64,000 nucleotides of DNA from JAYPHU01 sp964611435 (lineage in GTDB: Bacteria; Pseudomonadota; Alphaproteobacteria; Rhodospirillales; UBA2165), in the NCBI GenBank assembly GCA_964611435.1, contig CAZSXT010000004.1:1-64000 (forward strand). Direction: 5' to 3'. Positions 1 through 7,895 of this stretch are shown in pieces. The position numbers and the translations under genes were made by a program. Position 1 is the first letter of the stretch. Each line of letters starts with the position of its first letter. The notes below the pieces were generated by a model. It saw only the letters and a program-made list of their open reading frames with translations. It did not search any database and was not told the origin of the DNA.

Positions 1-1541
1 TCGTCCGGCATGGCCCACATGCCCGTGCCGATCTGCGACTTGCCGCGCATGCCGGTTTCCAGACCGATATCCACGTTCCAGTCTTCATACGCCGCGATCC
101 AGCCGGCCAACTTTATGTCGGCCTTGGGCAGAAACGGCCCGGCCTCCATCGACGTGTGGATTTCATCGCCGGTCCGGTCCAGGAAGCCGGTGTTGATGAA
201 CACCACCCGGTCCTTGGCGGCGCGCACACATTCCTTGAGGTTGACCGTGGTGCGGCGTTCTTCGTCCATGATGCCGACCTTCAGCGTATTTGCCGCCATG
301 CCGAGCGCTTCTTCCACCTTGCCGAACAAGTCGCAGGTGAAGCCCGCCTCTTCCGGCCCGTGCATTTTCGGCTTCACGATATAGACGCTACCGGCCCGGC
401 TGTTCTTCAGCGGTCCGGTGCCTTTGAGGTCGTGCAGGCCGACCATGCCGGTGAACATAGCGTCCATAATGCCTTCCGGCACCTCGCTGCCGTCAGCGAG
501 CAGGATCGCCGGGTTGGTCATCAGATGACCGACATTGCGGATCAACAACAGACTGCGCCCCGGCAGGGTCAGCGTCCCGCCGTCCGGCGTCGTGTATTCC
601 CGGTCCGGATTGAGCCGCCGGGTCATGGTGGAGCCGCCCTTTTCGAACGTGTCCTCCAAGTCGCCCTTAAACAGACCCATCATGTTGCGATAGACAATTA
701 CCTTGTCGTCGGCGTCGACGGCAGCGATAGAATCTTCGAAGTCCTGAATTGTAGTGATAGCGGATTCCATGACCACGTCTTTGACGCCGGCCCGGCTGGA
801 CTTGCCGATGGCGTGATCCCGGTCGATCTGAATCTCGATATGTAAGCCATGGTGCCGCAACAGGACAGACGTCGGATTGGCCGCATCGCCCGTGTAGCCG
901 GCAAGTTGCGCCGGATCAGCCAGACCTGTATCGCCGGCCACCAGCTTGCCGCCGGCAACGCTGTAGCCGGAAACATCAGCATGGCTGCCGCTGGCCAGGG
1001 GTACGGCATCGTCCAGCACCTTGGCGGCATAGGCGATCACCGCCGCGCCACGTTTTTCGTTGTAGCCGCCGGAGCGTTCCTTGCCGCCATCCTCGCCGAT
1101 CACGTCAGTGCCGTAGAGCGAATCGTAAAGGCTGCCCCACCGTGCATTGGCCGCGTTCAACGCGAACCTGGCGTTCATCACCGGCACCACGAGCTGCGGC
1201 CCGGCCACTGTCGCGATCTCCGGGTCAACATTGTCGGTGGCAACCTGGAAGTCGCCTCCTTCGGGCACCAAGTACCCGATCTCCGTCAAAAATCCCTTGT
1301 AGGCGTCCGCGTCATGATCCTGTCCTTTGCGCTCCAGGTGCCAGGCGTCGATGGTTTTCTGCAATGCCTCCCGATGCGCCAGCAGCGCTTTGTTCAGCGG
1401 CGCCATCTCATTGGCGATATCCGCAAACTTGGCCCAAAAGTCATCCGGTTCGATGCCGGTGCCCGGCGCCAGTTCATTCGCCAAGAAATCCGCCAACACG
1501 GTCGCGACCTGCAGGCCGCTCTTCTCAATACGATCGGTCAT
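1..1541 (-). CDS. glcB: malate synthase G (partial, 3' end beyond the window)
   Basis: Condenses glyoxylate with acetyl-CoA to malate in the glyoxylate bypass and glycolate use; cytoplasmic. The minus-strand frame is open from the ATG at 1541 to the window edge, giving about 513 residues of the usual ~720. The N-terminus (MTDRIEKSGLQVATVL) and the internal blocks MNARFALNAANARWGSLYDSLYG, read as MNARFALNAANARWGS, and GLHIEIQIDRDHAIG are characteristic of the single-chain G isoform, which carries an inserted domain absent from malate synthase A. A strong Shine-Dalgarno run GGGGGAGG lies about 12 nt upstream of the ATG, which fixes the start. The gene is divergent from the antiporter at 1765. 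No isocitrate lyase is seen here. Identification is confident; only the C-terminus is missing. Confidence 0.95.
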   Translation of the reverse strand, partial: MTDRIEKSGLQVATVLADFLANELAPGTGIEPDDFWAKFADIANEMAPLNKALLAHREALQKTIDAWHLERKGQDHDADAYKGFLTEIGYLVPEGGDFQVATDNVDPEIATVAGPQLVVPVMNARFALNAANARWGSLYDSLYGTDVIGEDGGKERSGGYNEKRGAAVIAYAAKVLDDAVPLASGSHADVSGYSVAGGKLVAGDTGLADPAQLAGYTGDAANPTSVLLRHHGLHIEIQIDRDHAIGKSSRAGVKDVVMESAITTIQDFEDSIAAVDADDKVIVYRNMMGLFKGDLEDTFEKGGSTMTRRLNPDREYTTPDGGTLTLPGRSLLLIRNVGHLMTNPAILLADGSEVPEGIMDAMFTGMVGLHDLKGTGPLKNSRAGSVYIVKPKMHGPEEAGFTCDLFGKVEEALGMAANTLKVGIMDEERRTTVNLKECVRAAKDRVVFINTGFLDRTGDEIHTSMEAGPFLPKADIKLAGWIAAYEDWNVDIGLETGMRGKSQIGTGMWAMPD

Positions 1542-1764
1542 GATTTTCAGCCCTCCCCCCGGAATGAGTGCTCGGGAAATTTATTATTCGATGGCCGGCG
1601 CAGTGATCTGGCCGGGCGCGCACAGACGGCATTCTCGCAAATTGCCCCACCCAAGAAAATGGATTTTTTGGGCGGCTGCCCACTCTGTGAACTTACCTTC
1701 CGCCAGCGGATAGACTATTGTTAACCAAAGACCAACAATCCGCCTAATAACAGTCGGCTAACCC

Positions 1765-3501
1765 ATGCCCATAGAATCTCTTTCATTGCGCGAGGTCATT
1801 ATCTTCTTGGTGGCTGCCGGGATCGTCATCCCGCTGGTGCGCAAGCTGAATATCAGTCCGGTACTCGGTTATCTGACCGTCGGCATTGTGATCGGCCCGC
1901 ACGGCGTCACGCGCTTTGGCGATAGCATCCCTTGGATCGAAACCCTGACGGTCAACAGTATGGAGGCGGTACATACCCTGGGCGAAATGGGGATTGTCTT
2001 TCTGTTATTCATGATCGGGCTGGAATTGTCCTTTGCCCGGCTTTGGTCGCTGCGGCGCACTGTGTTCGGCCTGGGCGGCGCACAGGTGTTGATCAGCGGC
2101 GCACTGATCGCCTTCATCGCGTCGCTTTTCCACAACACGTTGCCGGCGGCATTGATCCTCGGGGCCGGCTTTGCACTCTCGTCAACCGCGATTGTCATGC
2201 AGCTGCTGACGGAGAACCGGCGTCTCGGCACGCCTACGGGTCAGACCAGTTTTTCCATCCTGCTGTTTCAGGACCTGGCAGTTCTGCCAATTCTGTTCAT
2301 GGTCGGCGCGTTCGGGGCCAGCACCGGCGGATCGGTAGGCCTGCCCTTGGTCCTGGCGCTCGCCAAAGCGGCGGCCGCCATTGCCATCATCCTGGTGATT
2401 GGGCGTTTGATCATCCGGCCCTTGTTCCGACTGATCGGCAGCGGCGCCAGCCGGGAGATGTTCCTGGCGCTGGTGCTGCTGGTCATCATCGCGACCGGCA
2501 TTGCCTCGGAGACGGCCGGTCTGTCCATGAGCCTGGGCGCCTTTCTGGCGGGCTTGCTACTGGCCGAGACCGAATACCGCCACGAGATCGAAATCGATAT
2601 CGAACCGTTCAAAGGCCTCTTGCTTGGTCTGTTTTTCATGTTTATCGGCATGTCCATCGATCTGGGCCAAGTGGCGGCCCGGCCCGGCTGGCTGTTCGCG
2701 TCCGTCCTCGGCCTGTTCATGATCAAGGGCGCGGTCATTTACCTGCTGGTCAGGCAATTCGGTGAGCGCAAACCGACGGCGCTCGAAAGCGCCCTGTTGT
2801 TGGGTCAAGGTGGCGAGTTCACCTTTCTGGTGGTCAGCTTAGGCGCGAGTCTCAGCTTGATCCCCGGCTCGACGGCGCAGTTCATGCTGATCGTCACCGG
2901 CCTCACCATGTATGCAACCCCGTTTGTCGCCCTTGCCGCCCGCAGGCTGACCAATCTCATGGATGCTGAAAAGCTCGACTACACCGGTGACGAGCCGGAA
3001 ATTCCATCAGATATCAGTGGCCATGTGATCGTTGCCGGCTACGGTCGAGTCGGCCAGATGATCGGCTCCATCCTGGATGAGCGCGGCATGCCCCATGTCG
3101 GCCTGGACTACCGGCCGGACCTGGTTGGCGACTTCCGAAACCAGGGAGCCTGCGTCTATGTCGGCAACGCCAGTCGCATCGACATGCTGGAAAAATTGGG
3201 CGCGGAGACCGCCGCCGCCCTGGTCGTCACCACGGACGATCCGGCCGTGGCGGAACGGGTGGTGACCACGGCGCGGGCGCAATGGCCCAACCTTGCAATT
3301 TACGCCAGAGCCCATAATGTCAAACACGCCTCCAAGCTGATCGAACTGGGCGCCACCCACGTGGTGCCGGAGGCGACCGAGGCCAGCCTGCAGATGGGCG
3401 AGCTGATTCTGATGGGGCTCGGGGTGCCCGACAGTGCGGCGCGGCAATATATTGAATCACGGCGGCAGTCGGAACAGACTTCCGTCGACCAATCGGGCTA
3501 A
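1765..3501 (+). CDS. KefB/KefC-type monovalent cation:proton antiporter with TrkA-N domain
   Basis: A CPA2-family antiporter of 578 residues. Residues about 5-390 form a run of hydrophobic helices with the Na+/H+ exchanger signature, including a QDLAVLPILF helix where the aspartate is the expected ion-binding residue. Residues about 413-530 form a cytoplasmic Rossmann RCK/TrkA-N domain beginning HVIVAGYGRVGQMIGSIL, which binds NAD(H) or nucleotides to gate transport. The length matches KefB/KefC and YbaL-like proteins. It most likely exports K+ or Na+ in exchange for protons at the inner membrane, for pH or electrophile stress control; substrate is inferred only. The next gene starts 18 bp downstream on the same strand. 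Confidence 0.9.
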   Translation: MPIESLSLREVIIFLVAAGIVIPLVRKLNISPVLGYLTVGIVIGPHGVTRFGDSIPWIETLTVNSMEAVHTLGEMGIVFLLFMIGLELSFARLWSLRRTVFGLGGAQVLISGALIAFIASLFHNTLPAALILGAGFALSSTAIVMQLLTENRRLGTPTGQTSFSILLFQDLAVLPILFMVGAFGASTGGSVGLPLVLALAKAAAAIAIILVIGRLIIRPLFRLIGSGASREMFLALVLLVIIATGIASETAGLSMSLGAFLAGLLLAETEYRHEIEIDIEPFKGLLLGLFFMFIGMSIDLGQVAARPGWLFASVLGLFMIKGAVIYLLVRQFGERKPTALESALLLGQGGEFTFLVVSLGASLSLIPGSTAQFMLIVTGLTMYATPFVALAARRLTNLMDAEKLDYTGDEPEIPSDISGHVIVAGYGRVGQMIGSILDERGMPHVGLDYRPDLVGDFRNQGACVYVGNASRIDMLEKLGAETAAALVVTTDDPAVAERVVTTARAQWPNLAIYARAHNVKHASKLIELGATHVVPEATEASLQMGELILMGLGVPDSAARQYIESRRQSEQTSVDQSG

Positions 3502-3519
3502 ACCAGGGGGACTAAACAC

Positions 3520-4395
3520 ATGACCGACGCAGAAATCGTTTACGAGGGCTACACCGCGGCCGGACTGGCGGAGAGCCTGAACGTGGAGGTCACCATCGAT
3601 GACCTGCCGGCCTATCAACAGGAAAATGGCATGCTCAGCGCGGCGGCGCGGGAACGGCTGCCAGGCAATTGCAATATCTCTTACGGCCCGGAAAACGTAC
3701 AGAAGCTGGACATTTTTGCCCCGGAGGGCGACAGCCTTCCGGTATTGATTGACATCCATGGCGGCGGCTGGCGGGGCGGCAGCAAAGACGGCCGCAGCAT
3801 GGTCGCCGAAGCCATCACCGGTGCCGGCGCTCTCTGGGTGCCCATCGACTACGGGCTCGCCCCCGACTATCGGATGGACCAGATCGTCGATCATGTACGA
3901 ACCGCGCTGGCCTGGGTCTATAACAACATCGCGGGCCACGGCGGCGATCCCAATAAGATATATGTCTCTGGGAATTCCGCGGGTGGCCACCTGACCGGCA
4001 CAATCTTGATGCCCGGCTGGCACGGGGATTACGGCGTGCCGGAAGATGTGGTGAAGGGCGCCTGCGCCATGAGCGGCGTGTTTGATCTACGCGCGCTCTA
4101 TCATGCCGAGGGCGGCTATAAGGTAGAACTTGGTCTTGATCTGCCGACGGCGGAGGCCTTCAGCCCCTTGTTGCACCTGCCGCAAAACGGCTGCCCGCTG
4201 ATTATTTCCTATGGCGCGCCCGAGTTGGATGAGTTCCGCCGGCAGTCCCACGTCTATTTCGAGGCCTGGAAGAACGCCGGATTCGATGCGACCGAGATCA
4301 TCGTCGACGACGCGCACCACTTTGCTATGTCCCGGGAACTGGCGAATACCGACGGCGCGTTGCACAAGGCGGTCGTCAAGATGGTGGGGCTTTAG
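3520..4395 (+). CDS. alpha/beta hydrolase, arylformamidase/esterase-like
   Basis: A 291-residue alpha/beta hydrolase of the hormone-sensitive-lipase/kynurenine-formamidase type. HGGGW at residues 80-84 supplies the oxyanion hole, GNSAGGH has the nucleophile at Ser153, and DDAHHFAM near the C-terminus holds the catalytic His. Family members hydrolyse N-formylkynurenine, carbamates or short esters. A tryptophan 2,3-dioxygenase lies elsewhere in the window (44933), so an N-formylkynurenine role is possible but not shown, because the two are about 40 kb apart. The RBS AGGGGGA precedes the ATG. The stop codon overlaps the stop of the convergent peroxidase gene by 3 bases, and there is no room for a terminator between them. 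Confidence 0.8.
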   Translation: MTDAEIVYEGYTAAGLAESLNVEVTIDDLPAYQQENGMLSAAARERLPGNCNISYGPENVQKLDIFAPEGDSLPVLIDIHGGGWRGGSKDGRSMVAEAITGAGALWVPIDYGLAPDYRMDQIVDHVRTALAWVYNNIAGHGGDPNKIYVSGNSAGGHLTGTILMPGWHGDYGVPEDVVKGACAMSGVFDLRALYHAEGGYKVELGLDLPTAEAFSPLLHLPQNGCPLIISYGAPELDEFRRQSHVYFEAWKNAGFDATEIIVDDAHHFAMSRELANTDGALHKAVVKMVGL

Positions 4396-5957
4396 CGAGA
4401 CGCCGACTGGTCCATGCCGGGCGGTGGCCGCAGGTATTTTGCGGGCGCGTCTATCGGGCCGTCCAAGGTTCTCAGAAACACCTCGATCTGCTTGAACTGG
4501 GCGTCGGCCAAGGAAAGCTGCCGCAACTCGGTCTGGCCAACGGTCGCCGACGGCACATCCCGGTACTGCCATATCGCATCTTCCAAGGTCTGAAATTGAC
4601 CGGCGTGCATATAGGGCGCTGTGCGGGAAACGAACCGGAGCGTCGGCGTCTTAAACGCCCCGACCAGTTCCGTCCCCCGCCGCTTGGCGAAAGTTAGTTC
4701 CGCACATTCATCTGCGTCATTGCCGAATTGGCCATGACAATTCGCCGGGTCGGCCAGCAATTTCCTGAGCCCGGCAATTCGTCCTTGCTCTCCCTCTCTG
4801 TCGCCGACGATGTGGGAGCCTATATTGTGAAACTGAAAATCCGTGAACATCGGTCCGGAATGGCAGCGGATACACTGGCCCTGGTTATCGGCGATAAAGG
4901 CGCGGAGGCCTTCGATCTCGTCCAGGGTGAACTGATCCGCCGGTGCGGGCTGCCGGTTGGCCAGCACCGCTGCGACATACCGGTCGAACTTGGCCGGACC
5001 GGGCCTGAGCCGCATTTCGTAGGCAGCGATGACCTTGCCGAGATTGGCGAACGCCCGGTCGATCCCGGCTTTATCATTCTCTGCCGGCAATCCGCCAAAG
5101 AGGTCCTCGTAGCGCAGACGGTAATCCGCATCCGTGCGCACCACTCTAAGCACGTGCGCGCGGTCGGTTCCGTGTTCTTCCGGCGCTTCAAAAGGCGCCA
5201 TGGCCTGGGACCAAAGACTGTCTTTGCGCCCATCCCAAAACTGCCACGGACTGAACACCGCGCCGATCACCGTCGGCGCATTCCGCTTGGTTTGACCGAC
5301 GCCGATGGCGCGCTTTTCTCCATCGGTGAACATCAGTTCAGGCTTATGACAGCCGGCGCAGGAAATCTTGCCATTAGCGCTAAGCCGGGTGTCGAAAAAC
5401 AGCCGATGGCCGAAATCGGCCGCCGCTTCGTTCTCGGCGACATCGTTGCCAGGATCGACCGCGCGCACCGGCAGGTTGGAGACCAGAAGCGTTTTCAGAA
5501 CCGCCCGCTCCTCGGCTGTCCATTCGTTCTCGAAATCCCGCCAAACGGCTGTCCCCACATTTACGGGAAAGACAATCTCATCAGCCCCGGACTTGGATTT
5601 CAATCCAACCGTGAAAGTCCATTCACCGAGCCTGTCGAACTTAACCCCCTCGACAACGTATTCACCGGCGCGTTCGCCCCTGGCAATCTTCGGTGTGGTT
5701 GGCAGGACATGGGGATGATGCCGCATCCCGACTTGGATTGAGAGATCGCCGGGCGCGGGAAGCTGCCCGGATTTTAGCGTCAGATAGAGATGCCAGTGAT
5801 GCAGCCGGTTAAACGGCGCGTTAGCGGTGAGTGTTTCCAAAAATGCAGCGATCCGGCCGCTTTGGGACATGGCCGAAATTTCGACGGCGTTTACCGGTCC
5901 GGCCAACAAGATAGCCGCCAGCACCCACGCCAATCCACTCGGAACACGCCGGAACAT
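4392..5957 (-). CDS. YtkA-like domain fused to di-haem cytochrome c peroxidase
   Basis: A periplasmic protein of 521 residues. Residues 1-24 are a signal peptide ending in VNA. Residues about 45-138 resemble the small YtkA-like beta domain, with the MRHHPHVLPTTPKIARG stretch followed by a GEWTFTVGL strand. Residues about 145-515 form a MauG/bacterial cytochrome c peroxidase module with two haem motifs: CAGCH at 200-204 and CIRCH at 362-366. Such enzymes reduce hydrogen peroxide with electrons from small cytochromes or, in the MauG branch, oxidise protein or peptide substrates. The N-terminal fusion is unusual; stand-alone CcpA proteins lack it. The neighbouring katG also acts on peroxide, which supports a peroxide or copper-related role by inference. 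Confidence 0.85.
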   Translation of the reverse strand: MFRRVPSGLAWVLAAILLAGPVNAVEISAMSQSGRIAAFLETLTANAPFNRLHHWHLYLTLKSGQLPAPGDLSIQVGMRHHPHVLPTTPKIARGERAGEYVVEGVKFDRLGEWTFTVGLKSKSGADEIVFPVNVGTAVWRDFENEWTAEERAVLKTLLVSNLPVRAVDPGNDVAENEAAADFGHRLFFDTRLSANGKISCAGCHKPELMFTDGEKRAIGVGQTKRNAPTVIGAVFSPWQFWDGRKDSLWSQAMAPFEAPEEHGTDRAHVLRVVRTDADYRLRYEDLFGGLPAENDKAGIDRAFANLGKVIAAYEMRLRPGPAKFDRYVAAVLANRQPAPADQFTLDEIEGLRAFIADNQGQCIRCHSGPMFTDFQFHNIGSHIVGDREGEQGRIAGLRKLLADPANCHGQFGNDADECAELTFAKRRGTELVGAFKTPTLRFVSRTAPYMHAGQFQTLEDAIWQYRDVPSATVGQTELRQLSLADAQFKQIEVFLRTLDGPIDAPAKYLRPPPGMDQSASR

Positions 5958-6025
5958 CGCCGCTCCATCTCACGATTCAACGGAAATAGTATACCCGGTT
6001 TTCGCCAATTGTGGCTTGATGAAGG

Positions 6026-7675
6026 TTAAGCCCCGCGGACGGTGTCGATCAGGCCGGCTGGATCGTCCGGGGCAGCGTCGCTGCGCCAGGCCACATGGCC
6101 GTCGGGCCGGACCAGGATCAGCTTCTTCTCGTAATACCGAACCACAGCATCCTCGCTGCAATCAACTGTCTTGAACGGCATGCCCACGGCCTCGGCGGCC
6201 GCTTCCAGCGCGCCCGTGCCCACCGACGGGTCGGTGCGCACCAGGACAAAGCCATGGCCGTACCAGTCCAATGTCGACGAGCCGTCTTCCAGCCAGGCAT
6301 GGGGGGCGCGATGACCCGGCGCGGCGGAGTGGACATAGTTCATGGTTTCCAGGGGCGGACCTTTGTCGCCGTTATAGACGATAATCGGCGAGTCTTCGTA
6401 ACGGTAGCCGAGCACCAGCCCGTCTGTGTCATATTCCCGGTCCATATCGATATCGTGCAGGACCTTCTTGAACTCCTCCCGGAACGCCTCCCCCTCCGGC
6501 GACTCCGCCACCAACAACGGCCCCCTGGGCAGCTTGGCGAACTGGGTGAAATTCAGCGCCGCCTCGTCCGTGATGATCTGCGCCGTCGGTCGGCGTTCCG
6601 CATCGAAGCTGGCGAGCAGCTTGTCTCCACCCCAGCCCTGCAGGACAGCGGCCAGTTTCCAGCCGATATCGACCGCTTCCTGAATACCGGTGTTCATGCC
6701 GAAGCCGCCGGTAGGCGACATCTGTTTGGCCGCGTCGCCGGCCAGGAACACCCGGCCTTTGGAAAACTTTTCCGCGGTCACCCGCTTGCGTTCCCACGGC
6801 AGGATGGAAATGACCTCGAACTCGAAATCCGTGCCGACGGCGCGGCGTAGATGCTCCCCGGCCTCTTCGTGGGTGAGATCGGTGCCGTGGGGCAGATGCA
6901 TAATGGAGAGCCGCCACAGGTCCTTGCCGTTGATGGCGACAATATCCGCCCACATGCCGTTCTCGCCGAACACCCATTGCATGATGGTCCGGCCTTTTTC
7001 GAGAAGAAGATCGCGTCTTTCCGAGCGGAAAAACACGGTCTGATTAAAGTTGAGCCCAAAATCCCCCTGCAGCTCGACGCCCAGTTGGTCGCGGATATCG
7101 CTCATGGCGCCATCGCAGGCGATCAAGTACTGGGCGCGGACGGTCCGCGGTTCATCGGTGCGGAGATGCCGGATTTGTGCGGTGACGCCATCAGTATCCT
7201 GCTCGAAGGACACGAATTCCGTCTCATACAGGAAATCCACGAAGGTCATGGCTCTTGCGTGATCGCGCAAGATCGGATCGAACCAAATCTGGGAGCAGCG
7301 CTGTAAGGCCTCGGGTGAATTGATGTGTTTCTCGTCCTTGCGGGCGGGGAATTCATAGCGGGCGAGCTCATGCCCGCCATAGGCCTGGGTGACAAAATGG
7401 ATATTGCGGGGAAAATCTTCGGGAATGCTTTGCGCGCGCACCTGGTCGATCACGCCCCAGCGCCGGCATATTTCCGAGGTACGGACGCCAACCTGGTTCA
7501 TTTTCGGATGACCGATGGAACCGTCCCGGCGCTCTACCAGGATACAGTCGACGCCCTGATAGCCTAATTCGATCGCGGCCGCGAGCCCCACCGGACCGCC
7601 GCCGACGATCAGAACCGGTACTTCAATGTCCGGCGCGCCCAATTCTTCGAGTTTTTCTTCCAATGTCTCGTTCAT
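6026..7675 (-). CDS. FAD-dependent aromatic monooxygenase (PheA/TfdB/MhpA family)
   Basis: A class A flavoprotein hydroxylase of 549 residues. The N-terminal Rossmann motif GGGPVGLAAAIELGYQG (about 25-41) binds FAD; the second FAD motif GRVFLAGDAAKQMSPTGGFG is near residue 300; and a thioredoxin-like C-terminal domain, typical of phenol hydroxylase-type enzymes, follows. Family members use NAD(P)H and O2 to hydroxylate phenols or phenylpropionate derivatives. The real substrate is unknown. The start ATG has GGGGGCTCC just upstream in coding sense. The gene is divergent from katG across a 220-bp AT-rich region. A role in aromatic breakdown fits the ring-cleavage operon at 22.8-31.2 kb, though they are not adjacent. 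Confidence 0.85.
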   Translation of the reverse strand: MNETLEEKLEELGAPDIEVPVLIVGGGPVGLAAAIELGYQGVDCILVERRDGSIGHPKMNQVGVRTSEICRRWGVIDQVRAQSIPEDFPRNIHFVTQAYGGHELARYEFPARKDEKHINSPEALQRCSQIWFDPILRDHARAMTFVDFLYETEFVSFEQDTDGVTAQIRHLRTDEPRTVRAQYLIACDGAMSDIRDQLGVELQGDFGLNFNQTVFFRSERRDLLLEKGRTIMQWVFGENGMWADIVAINGKDLWRLSIMHLPHGTDLTHEEAGEHLRRAVGTDFEFEVISILPWERKRVTAEKFSKGRVFLAGDAAKQMSPTGGFGMNTGIQEAVDIGWKLAAVLQGWGGDKLLASFDAERRPTAQIITDEAALNFTQFAKLPRGPLLVAESPEGEAFREEFKKVLHDIDMDREYDTDGLVLGYRYEDSPIIVYNGDKGPPLETMNYVHSAAPGHRAPHAWLEDGSSTLDWYGHGFVLVRTDPSVGTGALEAAAEAVGMPFKTVDCSEDAVVRYYEKKLILVRPDGHVAWRSDAAPDDPAGLIDTVRGA

Positions 7676-7759
7676 GGAGCCCCCTTCAGCGTATTTCCTT
7701 GTGACAGCATGCCACGCCGCATCCGGTCGTTAAACACCGGATTTCAGCCGATAATTCGT

Positions 7760-7784
7760 ATTATTGATTTTTTCTATTAATAAT
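7760..7784. promoter_or_regulatory. AT-rich inverted repeat in the katG/monooxygenase divergent promoter region
   Basis: Two 9-bp arms, ATTATTGAT and ATTAATAAT, are inverted with a single mismatch around a 7-bp pyrimidine spacer. This sits in the very AT-rich region between the divergent monooxygenase and katG, about 110 bp before the katG start. The position and composition fit an operator of a Fur, Irr, PerR or OxyR-type peroxide or iron regulator, but the sequence matches no single consensus well enough to name one. Confidence 0.35.
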
Positions 7785-7895
7785 CTTTTTATTACCAATT
7801 TCACTAACTTCTCCATCTTCCCTACTGTTTTTTCTCAAGGGACACGCGGTCCCAACGCAATTGATCGACAACTTTGAAACGGAAGGAACAGGACA

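Noticed and set aside
1641..1690. Possible riboswitch or leader hairpin before malate synthase
   Set aside because: A CCCAA/TTGGG hairpin with an A/T-rich extension is present, but there is no known riboswitch core and spacing is not informative.
4728..5741. 337-codon plus-strand open frame opposite the peroxidase
   Set aside because: The minus frame has a signal peptide and two CxxCH motifs, so the plus frame is a shadow.
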